Part shown: in pieces, positions 1-11,788 of the stretch
Layout of the letters: each line of letters starts with the position of its first letter
Numbering within the stretch: position 1 is the first letter of the stretch
DNA from: Brachionus manjavacas
Lineage: Eukaryota > Rotifera > Eurotatoria > Ploima > Brachionidae
Length of the DNA stretch: 64,000 nucleotides
Direction: 5' to 3'
Assembly (NCBI GenBank): GCA_019054805.1
Contig: JAHQIY010000007.1
Coordinates: 3,725,501-3,789,500 of the forward strand
Program-made: the position numbers and the translations under genes
Notes under the pieces: model-generated
Database searches by the model: none
What the model was told of the DNA's origin: nothing
The model's input: the letters and a program-made list of their open reading frames with translations, nothing else

Positions 1-1399
1 GGCTCGCTGATTTCAAAATCAAAAATATTGAAAATTTAAAATTTTTAATTAAATCCATTCAAACCAGTGTTCAAAAAAGAAAATTTTGAAAGGTTAAAAA
101 AATGTGTTACTATTGACCGAATTTAAGCAAATTTTGTACAAATATTTAATAGTCTTAAGTTACTAAGAAAATTAAAAAATCTGTCGTCTCATGGTTTACT
201 AAAAGAAAAAGGTCTCCTAAAACACCTTTACTTGTAAATAACACCTGTCCTCATTTTTTATCAAGAAAAAATATATGTTTAATACCTTATATTAAAGAGA
301 AATAAAAATTAAAATGTCCTTAATCATTGTTTTATGTCCTATCCTTCAAAATTTATTTGAGTTTGTCCAATTTTACTTTTTTTCAAATAAATGGCTTGCA
401 AATTCAACAGATCTAGTATTTAAAAAAATTATAAATAAGGCTCTGTTTATTTAAATTCCATTCAAAAGAAAAGTGAATCTTTTAAAAAGAAACGACAGAT
501 ATCTTAGCATAAAGCTACAACTTAATACCAAGGCTATTGTTAACTTTACAATGTTAAGTTTAAATAGAAAAAATATTTTATAAACATTAATATGAAAAAA
601 AATCTCGTTTAAATAAAAATGTTAACCGCGAAAACAAGGCTTTAAATATAGAAATCAAATATTGAATACTCTAATAGTATTCAAATAAAAGTAAATTCGA
701 AAATTCGTTAAACTTTCACATTTTCAATTTGAATTTTCAGAAAATTTAAACATAATTTTCGATTTTGATTGAAATATAAAATAAATTTAAATTAAATTAG
801 AGTAATATTTAAATAGTTTTTTGAATTTTTTATTGTTTTGATTTTGATATATTATAAATTTTTTTGATAATCCCATGTCTGAGTTTCTAGCTTACCATTT
901 TAGATTTGCACTGAAAAATTCTTACTTCGCCAAACACTTTATAGTGATAAATCTCAAAAATAATCAGTAAATTTTCTAAAAGTTTCTTGTATTTTTCTAT
1001 TTCAAAAATCTTTGCTTTCATTTAAAATAAATTTCAAATTTGAATCTCAAAATTGAATTGTAAAAAGAATTTGAATCTTTTTTTTAAAAATAAAAATATA
1101 TTTGTGAAAAACTAAATTTAAAAATGAATTATATCCCGTTTATACGATGATTTATGCTTTGAACCACCTTTTCTAATTATAAGAAAAAAAAATTTATTCC
1201 TAAAATTTGTTTTTTTATTTTTAATTAAATTTTTTTCCCTTAATTATTTCCCCAAAATTTTATTACTAATTTCGATTTGATAATTTGTTTTCTGGAATTT
1301 AAAATTGAAAAAAAAATTGTTTTACCACTAGTAATTCTTTAACTCGATATATAAACTAGTTCATTTTATCTAGTAACTTATTTTGATCATTGATCATAA
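1..1399. other. AT-rich non-coding flank
   Basis: Very AT-rich sequence with stops in all frames. I see no coding exon or recognisable transposon. The last few hundred bases presumably contain the promoter of the methyltransferase gene that follows, but no clear TATA or initiator can be defended in such AT-rich DNA. Confidence 0.5.
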
Positions 1400-2365
1400 A
1401 TGAAAACTACTGTTTCATTAACAATCATTTTCTTGACTTTTATTTCATTTTATCTTTTAAATGTTTTAATCGACTCAAACAAAAATAATTTCAAAATATT
1501 AACTGGGATAGAAGACAAAAGACAAAATCACATCAAAATAATCGATTTATCTAAAGAAGTCTGTCCAAAAGAAAAATATGACTCATTTAATTGTGTTAAT
1601 TTACTGGAAATATACATATCTCCAATTTTGTGTATCCACGATACAGAAATTGATTTTACTTCCAAAATGATTAACAGAGATCGAATTAAAGAAAAAAATT
1701 TGATCGAATTTTTTCTGGACTATTTAGTGCTTAATACAGAAAGCCTATTTATTGATATAGGTTCGCATGTGGGATTATATTCGATGTTTGCAGCTAAATT
1801 AGGCAGAGACGTTGTAGCTGTGGAAGCATTTTCAGAAAATATTTTCAGGCTTCATAAAGCTGCTAATTTAAATAAGGTAATTGAAAAAATTACCTTGCTA
1901 AATAATGCAATTTCGGATAGAAAAGGCCTTACTGTTGAATTAAAACTTCACAAAAATATTGGCCAACAATCAATTTTTGGTCAAAATCAAAAAGATTCAG
2001 ATAAAAGTAAAAATTCTGTCAAGACAATAGTTTTGGACGATTTAATCGATGCTCTTCCAAAAGATCCGAACGGAAAAGAATATAAAAAAGCGATTCTAAA
2101 AATTGATATCGAAGGATTTGAGCCTTACGCTTTTTTAAATGCAGCCAAAATTTTTAAAAAATTAGATTTCGAGTTAATTATAATGGAGTGGCAACAGCTA
2201 AATAGACGTAAAGACACCTATTTAAATGAAATAGAGAAAATGATTGCTTTTTTGACCAAGAATGGCTTGGTACCATATGCGAACCGAAAAATGTTAGATA
2301 TTAAAAGTTGGTCAAAATGGCCATTCGATATATATTGGCTAAAGCAAAAGGTAAAAAATAATTGA
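1400..2365 (+). CDS. FkbM-family SAM-dependent methyltransferase, signal-anchored
   Basis: A single uninterrupted 321-residue reading frame. Residues about 5-23 form a hydrophobic segment with few charged residues before it, which reads as a signal anchor or uncleaved signal peptide, so the enzyme probably sits in the secretory pathway with its catalytic part in the lumen. The SAM-binding core is visible: strand plus glycine loop FIDIGSHVGLYS (residues about 117-128), an acidic residue at the end of strand 2 (VVAVEAF, E142), and the later LKIDIEGFEPYA and IIMEWQ blocks typical of FkbM methyltransferases (Methyltransf_21 type). FkbM proteins generally O-methylate sugars or natural products; the substrate here is unknown. 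The gene has no intron although neighbouring genes are spliced, and an AATAAA lies shortly after the stop. The family is common in bacteria and patchy in animals, so transfer is possible but unproven. Confidence 0.8.
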   Translation: MKTTVSLTIIFLTFISFYLLNVLIDSNKNNFKILTGIEDKRQNHIKIIDLSKEVCPKEKYDSFNCVNLLEIYISPILCIHDTEIDFTSKMINRDRIKEKNLIEFFLDYLVLNTESLFIDIGSHVGLYSMFAAKLGRDVVAVEAFSENIFRLHKAANLNKVIEKITLLNNAISDRKGLTVELKLHKNIGQQSIFGQNQKDSDKSKNSVKTIVLDDLIDALPKDPNGKEYKKAILKIDIEGFEPYAFLNAAKIFKKLDFELIIMEWQQLNRRKDTYLNEIEKMIAFLTKNGLVPYANRKMLDIKSWSKWPFDIYWLKQKVKNN

Positions 2366-3299
2366 GTTTTGACTGCAAACTAAATTAAATTTCGCAAATA
2401 AAATTTTAAAACAAATATTTTACACTCCTAAAATTTATTTTAAATTTTTAATTTAAAAAAATTACTAATAAAAAGGATAAGACGAAAATGTTAGCATCTA
2501 ACGGGTGATTCATTTAAGTTGGCACCATTTTACTTTAAAAAAAAAACTAAGTTCTCATTGTTCAAAAGATATGAAAATTTGCATACATATTGTTTGGGCC
2601 TTCTAGTTTATAAACCAATAATCAGCTTATCGATATTTAGCTTTGGTGCCGAATAGGTCAACTGACCTTGACCGTAGGTATATAACCCGACTGTCCTTCA
2701 AGGTTTTGATCTTTTAATTTCAAGCATTATATATCATTTTAAAGAAAATTTTACGAGAAATCTAACAGTACAAAGATTACTTTTTTATTGTGTTCTGTTC
2801 AAAAGATATCGTCAAAAAGCCGCTAACTTTTGTAATATTTTCAAAAGTTAAAAATTAAGCTGTTTTTACGTTTTATAATCTATAACTTTTAAATAAAATG
2901 ATCAAATATCTTTAAATTCTGAACATTGACAACTTATTGTCTAAGCTTTAAAAAAAATTATATCATTTTGATTAAAAAATTTTTAGACTCAACAAGGAAT
3001 TTTCTAGCAGAAAATGACATGCATTCAATTAGTCTAATTTCTTGGATCGTTAATAAAATTTTTATGCAACGTTTTTATGCTCAAAATGTAGATAAATAAA
3101 AAACCTTGAGAACGGTATGTAATACTTTACTCTGGTACACTAAATTTGCTATTAAATACTAAGTTAAAATTGTTTCATTTATTTGATGTTTTAAATTTTG
3201 TTTGATTGCAGCATAAAAAACATACTATTTGCATGTTTTTTTTTAATTTTATTTAAAATAAAAGTTAAAGCTTTTTTATATCTTTTTTGTTTTATTTAT
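2366..3299. other. Non-coding interval with repeat-like sequence
   Basis: No coding exon found. The part around 2500-2860 is less simple in composition than its surroundings and reads like a decayed interspersed repeat, but I could not pair its ends into terminal repeats. Confidence 0.35.
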
Positions 3300-3600
3300 G
3301 GCAATATTGTCCTTTGGCTTTTTCTACGAAATCTTTTGGTAAACTTCTTCTAATGGAATTTTTTCACTGATTCTATTATCTCCTCAACCATTTGATCTCT
3401 TGTTGCATATTTTACCTCTTTCATTCTTTTGACAATTGCGTTTCACAAGTAGAAATCACACGGATTTAAGTCTGGTGAATCTGGAGGCCAATGTTCTTTT
3501 GAAATAAACATATGCAAATTATTTCTACATTTATTTTGACTTATTGCAGTGTGTGGCTTGGCACCATCTTGTTGAAGCACCCAATGGTTAGTGCATATAC
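3300..3600 (-). pseudogene. Mariner/Tc1-superfamily transposase remnant
   Basis: On the minus strand the segment reads as the second half of a DDE transposase: a stretch like HWVLQQDGAKPHTA followed by KEHWPPDSPDLNPCDFYL and then a helical tail. QQDGAxxHT and WPPxSPDLNPxD are hallmark blocks of mariner/IS630 transposases around the second catalytic aspartate. Stop codons interrupt the frame, and the first catalytic block is not seen. It abuts an unrelated hAT fragment on the other strand. Confidence 0.7.
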
Positions 3601-3627
3601 CAGGCTTTTATTAGAATATTTTTCACT

Positions 3628-3750
3628 CCAGGAACGTCAGTTTCGTCTGAACAGCTTTTTTCAAGTGCTGGGTACAGCGTCTGCGAAAGAAGAAACAGAA
3701 TAAGCTCAGAAAATGTTCGAAAAGTTGATTTTATTAGTGAAAATTTATAA
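3628..3750 (+). pseudogene. hAT transposase C-terminal dimerisation domain fragment
   Basis: The frame starting at 3628 reads PGTSVSSEQLFSSAG, then a basic RRNRISSENVRKVDF block and a terminal SENL before the stop. This is the typical end of the hAT-family dimerisation domain (PATSxxSERxFS...RRxxLxPexvexLxFL). Nothing upstream can be joined to it as an intact transposase. Confidence 0.7.
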
Positions 3751-5127
3751 CTACTTTAGTGATTAATATAACTCTAATCATTTTTTTGTATTTTTTGCTA
3801 TTATAAACATTTGATTTGTTCTGTATTTAAATATTTTTCAATTTTGTAAAATTCAAATTTAAAATTCGTATATAATTTTTTTTTCAAATAGTTTTTTTAA
3901 TTTTTTTCTATTCAAATACTTGATTCGATTATTCAATAATTAGAATATTTGATTAGATTTTTAGAAAAATCGAATATAAAAATCAAATTTTTAGTGAATC
4001 AAAAATCAAATTCGATTTTTTTTTTATTTAAATTATTATTTAAAATATTTAATTCAAATAAATCGTTTTTCAATTAACTTTTTCGGAATTTTTGAATAAC
4101 ATTTTATTCCGAATTCTTGGTTATTTGAATTTCGTTCCGAATATTGATATTCGATTTCATCACTTCTTTGAGTTGTTCAAAATAATTAATTGCTAGGAAT
4201 TATATGTGCAAGCATTCTTAACAATTCTCAAGTAACTGATCATCGTAGTGTCATATTTTCGACATTTTTTAAAAATATAAAATGCTCTTTTTACGATTTA
4301 AGAGATAAAGAAATTTTTTTAATTATTTTAACCGTCCAAGAATCAACTCTTTGAAAAACATTAAGATTGTTTTTTCTTTTTCAATATGGGTTGCTTATTT
4401 TTCAGGTATTCCTAGTTTTATTACTTGAGTCATCAAAAATAAAAAATTTACAATAATTTTCGAATTATGATCGAATTATTTAATGATACTATAAACAAAA
4501 ATACTTAAAATAATAGATCGAAAATATTAAATTGAAAAGATTTTAAGTATTTTTAAATAAAATACAGAAAAATACATTTTTATTAAGCGAATAATACAGA
4601 ATTTTTACATCATTGAGCATTGATAATATTTGTTCAGACCTTCAAAATGGAAATTTGAGTTTAGCATGAATATTTGGCAAAAAAAACTTCTCCTGCGTTT
4701 TATAAGATGCCAGAGAAGGGCTAAAAGGAGATCGAATTCCTTTATCCAAAAAACAAGGGAAGTTAAACACCCTTTTTTACAACTTCCTTGGCAGTTCTTT
4801 TAGCCAGAATTTATTTAAATAAAATTCCATGAAAAACTTGAGCTTGATATATCCAGTATCTAAAAATCCTGCCAAAATATTGATTGTTGCAATTTATATT
4901 AAATATACATGGTGAGTGATGTAAAAACTTTATAAAATTAAGTTTTTTAAGTAGAAAAATATAAGCTAAGAAGCAAAAAAGTCTACCTCAATAAATAATC
5001 GATCAAAAAACTAATAACAACACATAATTGTACGTCATTGGCTCTATAGCAACATTTAAACACGATAGGTATATAATTTAATCCAAAATTTCCAGCTAAA
5101 TTAAAATTTAAAAAATAAAACTAAAAA
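3751..5127. other. AT-rich intergenic interval before calpain
   Basis: Low-complexity AT-rich DNA. 3780-4150 contains many runs built from ATTCGAAT-like words, and 4690-4810 has short complementary blocks around AAGGGCTAAAAGGA. No coding exon is supported. Confidence 0.35.
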
Positions 5128-6968
5128 ATGGCAAAATTCGTACCATATTTAGAACAAGATTTTGATAAATTAAAAGCAGCTTCACTTAAATCCGGAAAAT
5201 TATTTGAAGATGACAAATTTCCAGCTAATGATTCCAGCATTTATCGATTCAGAAATTTTTATGGTAAACCAATCTATTGGAAAAGACCGCACGAGATTGC
5301 TAGCGATCCAAAATTTATAGTTGATCATATAGTGCCAAATGATTTAGACCAAGGTCAAATAGGTAATTGTTGGATGATAGCAGCGGCTGCAAGTGTTCTC
5401 AATGTTCCCGAATACTTAAAGCGAAATATTCCCCAAAACCAAACCTTTGATAAAGGAAACTACGCCGGAATATTTCATTTCAGATTTTGGCTGAATGGAG
5501 AATGGATTGATGTAGTTGTGGATGATAGAATACCAGTAAACCAAAACAATCAGATAATTTTTTGTAAAAATTTAGTTGACAAAAATGAAATGTTCGGACC
5601 ACTTTTAGAAAAGGCCTATGCCAAACTGAACATATGCTACGAATTTTTAGTTGGTGGCAATGCAAAAAATGCCATGCTTGACTTTACCGGGGGTGTTAAC
5701 GAAAGGTATGATCTAACCCGTTGTTTACCTTCTGCTGTCAAAGACCGATACATACATCCAAATTTACTATGGGAGCTAATGTTTAGATCATTTGGTCTAA
5801 ATGCTTTGCTCTCTTGTTCGGCTGATGTAAAAAAAAATCAAAAAATGGAAGAAGAGATTGAAAATGGTCTCATCGTTGGACATGCTTACACCATTTTGGC
5901 ATTATTTCAAATCATAAAAGTAAATGGTCAATTTAATGAATTCAGAAGTAAAGATCAATCAGTAGACTCTTCGCAAACAATACGCCTATTATTGTAAAAA
6001 TTTTATTAAAAAGAAAAAAAAAACTTAGATAAGAAAAAATTTATTTTAGGATTCGCAATCCTTGGGGACAGAAATCAAAGTATAATGGGCCTTGGAGTAT
6101 GGGAACAAAACAGTGGAAACAAGTTGGTCCAAAAATAATAAGTGAGCTAAATCCTGATCAACAGTCTGATGGACAGTTTTACATGGCATTTGAGGACTAC
6201 TACAGCTTTTTCAGCAATATGGACACAGTTCATGTGGATATGGATGGGCTGGCTAACAGTCAAAAATCGAACCAAGCAGATTTGGATTGGAAATTAACGC
6301 AATTACACGGAGAATGGGTTGTTGGTAAAAATGCGGGTGGATGCATGAATGATCCAAATTGGTTTTGGACAAATCCACAACATGCATTCAAAATTCCAAA
6401 TACTAAAGATAAATCAGCATGTGTTATATCATTAATGCAAAAAGATTCTTCACATAATAGAATGAATACTGGTGGCTCATCTCGTGGTATTTATGAAGCA
6501 ATCGGATTTTATGTTTATTTGGTAAAGAATGGTGCTAAGTCTGATTCAAATGGAAGATATGATAAATCGAATTTGGCTTTAAAAAATCAAATTGACACAT
6601 TTATGTATCAAAAAGAAGTTTCGAAAAGAATTGAGTTGGAAGCAGGTGATTATGTTGTGATACCGTGCTGCTTTGAAAAAAATAAAGATGCAAGTTACCT
6701 ATTAAGATTGTATATTGAAACTATAAAAGATAAAAATTTGAATAAACCTATTCAAACAAAGCCAAATGAGCCAGAAATTAAGAAAAAAACTGAAAATAAT
6801 TCCAAATCTGATAATAAGCAAAAATTGAAACCAAATGTACAAATAAAATTGCCTACTCGAAGTGAAATGTATGATAAATGGTATTATGCGGGTATGAATC
6901 AAAAAGATATTGAAAATCTACATAAAAAAGCAATGTCGGCATCTTCGAAAGCATGTTTAGTTATGTGA
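5128..6968 (+). CDS. Calpain-type cysteine protease without EF hands, ending in a CaaX box
   Basis: Two exons, 5128-5993 and 6050-6968, joined across a 56-bp GT-AG intron that restores the catalytic block, giving 594 residues. The papain-like CysPc core has the full triad: C81 in QGQIGNCWMIAAAA, H252 in GLIVGHAYTI and N292 in LIRNPWGQ, which spans the splice junction. A C2-like domain III follows (about residues 385-515, with the GGCMNDPNWFWTNPQ and GDYVVIPCCFE blocks). The tail is a lysine-rich linker and a short helix ending in CLVM (C591), a CaaX prenylation motif with methionine last, which favours farnesyl transfer. There is no penta-EF-hand domain, so this is an atypical, CAPN5-like layout. 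Calpains make limited calcium-triggered cuts in cytosolic substrates. The gap between His and Asn is longer than usual because of a polar insert. Confidence 0.9.
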
Positions 6969-7455
6969 TATATACTTTTTTAATTAAAATTTTTTTAACT
7001 CACATGATAATAAATTAAATTTATTTAATTTAAAATTTAATTTATCATTATTATTTTTAGCCAACATAAAAAAAAATATAAAATACACAAAGTCCTTGCT
7101 GGAACACATTTTAATTCAAAATAAAAACTTTCAAAAACAAATTATTTTAAACTACCTAATAACCGATTTAAGTTTTTTATAAAAAAAACCTATTCATGAC
7201 TATATGAATTGTTTTCAAATAAGGTAAATTTGAAATTCGAATGAGCAAAAATTATGGATCGATAGTTTGAATTTTTCATAACAATTTTATAAAATTTTTT
7301 GAGTTATATAAAAATATTTAAAATGAATTCTTATTTAGTTTTTTCTTGAGTTTTCTACTATCTCTTATAGTAATTATAATGGGTATTTAATAATTGAATT
7401 ACTATGAATATAAAGAATAAAATATACTTTTTTAAAGAAAATATTTGCGTGATTT
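6969..7455. other. Calpain 3' flank
   Basis: AT-rich. AATAAA-type poly(A) signals lie close after the calpain stop (near 7009). No other feature seen. Confidence 0.4.
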
Positions 7456-7472
7456 TAGTAGTAGTAGTAGTA
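7456..7472. repeat. (TAG)n microsatellite at a LINE 3' end
   Basis: Five perfect TAG units plus TA lie directly at the 3' border of the LINE above. The LINE copy near 44.6 kb ends with a similar tract, so this is probably the element's own tail. Confidence 0.8.
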
Positions 7473-9550
7473 TTTATTACTCCAGCGTGACTAATCACAT
7501 CAGCCGTGTGACTTACACCCTGTTGCAGCTTCTAAAGTTTTGGCTAGTTTATTTTTGAATGAGTTTACAGATTTGGATTCTGTTATTTTGTTAGGGAGCG
7601 CATTCCAAATGTTTGCCATCCTGTTGTTAAAGAATTCGTGTCTTTGATTGCAGTATCCCACAATTTCGAGTCTAAAGTACCCTCTGTGGCCTCCGCAAGG
7701 CTTTCCGTATTGTGGGGATGTGTGCCAGTATGTGTCCTCTACTCCTTTTTCAATTTTGAATTTTTGGATTAGGTCGCCTCGAATTCTTCTCTTCAAAAGT
7801 GTTGAAAAGCCTAATCTTTCGCATCTTGTATTGTAATGAAGATGTCTGAGCTCGTGTTAGACTTTTGTTGCTTTATACTTGACTTTCTCTAGACTTATAA
7901 AGTCTGATTTGATGTAAGGTGGCCAGGCTGAGATGGCGAATTCGGTTTGGGGCCGAATGTATGAAGTCTTAAGTTTTTTCCATAACTTAGCGTCACGGTA
8001 GACGAAAGTTCTTTATAGCATACCCAGAATACTGTTTGCTTTTGAAGCAGCTTTGTTTTCTTGTGCGTTCGGCTTCAAATCATTTGAAATCATTATGCCA
8101 AGATCTCTTTTGCACACAATTTTGACTAATCCGAATCTCGATTCTGAATTATAGTCGCTCATTTGTTAGTCGTTTTTGGGTTCGATTTGCCAATGTGCAT
8201 TACTTTGCATTTGTCCTCATTAAGGCGCATTAACCAGGTTTTTGTCCAGCTAACAGTGTTGTCAATATCGAATTGTAGTGTCTTTGATTCGAATAATGCG
8301 TTTGCTTTTTGTGTCGTCTGCATTCATTTTCTAGTGTTTTGAAGCGTTTCGGCGAGGCCATTGATGTAGATGATGAACAGGACCGGGCCAAGTACTGAGC
8401 CTTGTTGTACACCGCTGTTTAGTTCCAGCCAATCGGAGATACTTTCTCCTAGGATTACTCGTTGTCTACGTTCGGTGAGGAATGCTCTTATACAGTTTAA
8501 AAGTTCACCTTGAATGCCATATTTGGATATTTTCATCAAGAGTGTTTCGTGCGGGACTTTATCGAAGGCTGTTGCAAAGTCCAAGAAAACAATCTCAACC
8601 GATTGATTCCATGTCAGTGCTTAAGTCAATAAATACATTAGAAATGACATTTTCGCGGATTTTAATAACTTTCCCATGATTTGGTAAGGGACGGAGGTTA
8701 ACGAAATCGGACGATAGTTTGAAGGGTCAGATTTGTTGCCTTTTTTGAAGAGTGGAGTAACGTTTGCTTCAAGCCAAGCTTTTGGAACTTGAGAAGTGTC
8801 CAGTAAGTTCTGAAATATTAGAGTGAGACCAAATTGTGGCGCTTTCGTTTAGCACTTGTGGGTGAACGCCGTCGTTGCCTACAGATTGGTTGCTATCTTG
8901 ATTAAGAAGAATTTTAGAGATTTGGTCGTTTGAGAAAGTTATGTGATCGATTATCTCATTTGTTTTAGGCTCGAAGTGCGGTAGCTAGTTGTCTAAGTTA
9001 TCTTTTACGAAAACGGAGTTGAATTGTTTGTTCAGTGCGCTTAGTATTTCGTATTTGTCCGTGGTTAGCTCACCTTTATAGTTGATCACCAGATTTTTTT
9101 TCTATTTCTCAATTATTGCCACCTTTAGCTTGATATTGGTTCTAAAAAATTTGTTTATTTTTAATTAAACGCATTAGTTCGGGTTTCATACACAGTGCTC
9201 TTTTTTTTCTAATAGAATTCTTTTTCTGTAGTTAAATGAATTGCAAGCCGAGTTGTATTTATTTAAAAATATTTCGTAGCATTTTTCCACATTTTTATCT
9301 TTAAATAACTCGTCACAGTTGTGGTTGCTGTGCATTTTTTTCGTGTTAACGTAATCGCCGAGTCTGTATTTAAATTTAATGCTCGAGATTGTTTTGTCTA
9401 TGCTGTTAGCTAATTCAAAGCTCCATGCTAGCATGATGTGCGCTTGATTACTTGAGCCTAGCGGAGCTGAGTCGTTTAGGTTACTAACTCCTTTTGGGGA
9501 CTCAGTTTTATGTAGTCAAGTGTGTTAGTCATGTCGCCATTTGCTTTGCG
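7456..9550 (-). mobile_element. Decayed non-LTR retrotransposon (LINE), reverse-transcriptase part
   Basis: Read on the minus strand this contains, in order: a pre-RT block (around 9434-9186, FLNKYNSACNSF); an RT core (8584-8324) with FATAFDKVPHETLL, GVQQGSVLGPVLF and an FIIYINGL strand; a catalytic NADDTKS box near 8325 that is out of frame with the core; and the C-terminal RRIRGDLIQKFKI ... FFNNRMANIWNALP tail (7796-7500). Several frameshifts and stops make it inactive, and the endonuclease half is missing. The 3' end coincides with a (TAG)5 microsatellite at 7456-7472. The arrangement resembles CR1/L2/Rex-type elements. GC content is visibly higher than the surrounding DNA. Confidence 0.85.
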
Positions 9551-9833
9551 AAAAGTAGGAAATTTTAATTTACAAAATTGTTTTTTTGAACAATAAAAAA
9601 TCATCGTTTTATCATTCTTACAAAAAAATAAGAATCAAAATTTTATAGATTCATCAAATTTTCCAATCCTACAAAATTTAAACGAAAAAAATTTGCTATT
9701 AATTGTATTAAATTAGTACTAATAAAATCATAAATTTTTAGAGATAACTACTTTTGAATTATTTTTAATTTTTATGAATGCCTCATCTCCGAGATGGTTC
9801 TTCTCCCACACATTAAACTCGCTAGTCCACAAT

Positions 9834-10157
9834 TAACGTAATTATCCGAATTTGGTGACATGTTACTAAATCAAATAATGACATGTCACTAAAAAATGAA
9901 TAAATTTGACCACTGTAAAAAAAAATCATCCGACTTTAACATAGTTAAAAAGATTAGTTGATTCGAATTTAATTTTTTAAGGAATTTTATGTTAGCCCTG
10001 ATAATTGTTGATAGTTTTAAAATGTCACTTTTTATTACATGTCACTAAAATGGAATTTTTATTTTTTTTTAAAACAGTGCTCAATTTTGAATAATATGTC
10101 ACTAAAATAGAGTACTCTTTTTTAAAGACATGTCACTCAATTCGGATGATTACGTTA
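9834..10157. mobile_element. MITE family A, copy 1
   Basis: About 320 bp bounded by near-matching inverted ends. The left end reads TAACGTAATTATCCGAATT then TGGTGACATGT. The right end, reverse complemented, reads TAACGTAATCATCCGAATT then GAGTGACATGT. The word ACATGTCACT or AGTGACATGT recurs inside at several positions. No coding capacity. A shorter copy lies at 29697-29895. Confidence 0.75.
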
Positions 10158-10854
10158 TTATAATTTGTTAGCAAGATTTAAAAGTATATTAAATATTGAT
10201 CTCAAGAATATTTTACAATACCTAAATATTAAAAAACAATAATAAGAAATGTTTTAAAATTATTTTTAAAATTAAAAAATTCTTATTTCTTATTTTTTTC
10301 TCGCTTAAGTTAAAATTTTATCTTACTTAAAGAAATTGAATTAGCACATCAATTAATAATCGATAAACAAAATACTTGAATTTAAATTGATAAACAAATA
10401 AAAATTCAAAATAAATTTTCAGTAACTGAAGCATTTTTTTTGTTTCTTTTGTTTGAATTATTGAAGAAAAATTTAAAACTGTTAGCAAAAATGCATTAAT
10501 TTCTTTTATAATCATTTACAAACTTTGTAAAACAGATTTGAATCTTTGGATAAATTACAATTTGCTGATTACTTTCAATTTAAAAAGCAAGCAATTTTAA
10601 ATTTGAAAAATTATAAAATAATGTAAAGAAAATAAGATAATAGTTTTAAAAGATGTGAAATAAACCTAAATTAAATTTTTTTAAATCCAAAGGAATGAAA
10701 AAAAAAGGTTTTTTTTTGAAATTTTTATGCGATTGATTTGCATAACGAATTTTCCTCATTTGTACCAATTTACCTTCAAAATTGCAGAATGGCTGAAAAT
10801 CCTTTTTTTTAGAGTTTATTTTCTTAAAGCTATAAAAAGATCCTATAATTTCAA
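10158..10854. other. AT-rich interval
   Basis: No supported gene or repeat; frames are short and low-complexity. Confidence 0.3.
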
Positions 10855-11030
10855 TCAGGTTTTCATAAGAAGACAGTAGCTTGAACTGAATTTTTTGCAT
10901 TAATGAATTCAACATAAAAAAAAGTGAGTGGTGTGATTTTCTCTGATTTAGAGAAAGAGTTTGACAAAGTATGGCATAGCTTAAGTCTTTGGCATTCAAA
11001 CAAGTTTATTGAATTGGAATAAAATTTTTT
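10855..11030 (+). pseudogene. LINE reverse-transcriptase fragment
   Basis: One frame reads SGFHKKTVA, then a few residues later KKVSGVIFSDLEKEFDKVWH, which matches the GFR...T and F-D-x-x-KAFD-x-VWH catalytic motif region of non-LTR reverse transcriptases. A stop interrupts it and nothing else of the element is recognisable nearby. Confidence 0.6.
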
Positions 11031-11369
11031 TGAAAATCCGAGGTTTTGTGAAATCAAGAATAACATTCTTTACGATAATAAAATATACCAAGTTTTAAAA
11101 GTACAAGTAAAATTTCAATAGTTTATGAAAATCTTAAAAAAATTATTAATTTTTTTAACTTTTTTTAATCTAGTTTGACTCTATTAAATTTACATGATGA
11201 GAATAGACACGGGCATTAAATTAAACAAAACCTATTTGTAAGATTTTATTTCAATTTTATTCAAATTTCCTTGGTAGTGAGCTAGAAAATAGATGATAAA
11301 TGATTGATCAATTTTGTAATCTTTTCAGAATTTGATGATCAAAAATTATGCGAACCAAATAAGGACTCT

Positions 11370-11396
11370 ACAGTGCCGGAAATTAACTGGTCACAT
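11370..11396. repeat. Solo terminal repeat of MITE family C
   Basis: The 27-bp block ACAGTGCCGGAAATTAACTG and following GTCACAT is almost identical to the ends of the element at 49849-50088. I could not find a matching inverted partner nearby, so it looks like a stranded end. Confidence 0.5.
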
Positions 11397-11788
11397 CATT
11401 AAAAAAGATTCATTGACAGTAAGATAGATTTTTAAAATTAAGCACCATAGTTAAAGCAGTATTTTTCAAAAAGTCCAGACTTGGTAAAATTTTTTAAAAT
11501 TTCTTAATTCAAAAGATTTTTAAAAATAAAAAAAAATTCTGAAATTGAAATATTACTCATACTTCAATCGATAAAAGTTATGAGAGAAATATTAAAAGAA
11601 ATTAAGTATCACTTTAGATAAAATTTCTACTATATTTTTATTTAAAAAAATGTTTTTACATTAGTAAAAATTAATAATTTATTTAGAAAAAAAATAATTC
11701 AATAAATTATTACATGACTGGTTTGACGGAATGACAATATTTACATTTTCTTAATGCTCTGATCAAGCAAAATATTTTGAATTTTTGG
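11397..11788. other. AT-rich interval
   Basis: 3' flank of the small minus-strand membrane-protein gene. Nothing else supported. Confidence 0.3.

Noticed and set aside
3512..3703. 63-codon plus-strand frame as a gene
   Set aside because: It spans the mariner/hAT junction in the wrong frame for the hAT domain, which reads correctly one frame over.
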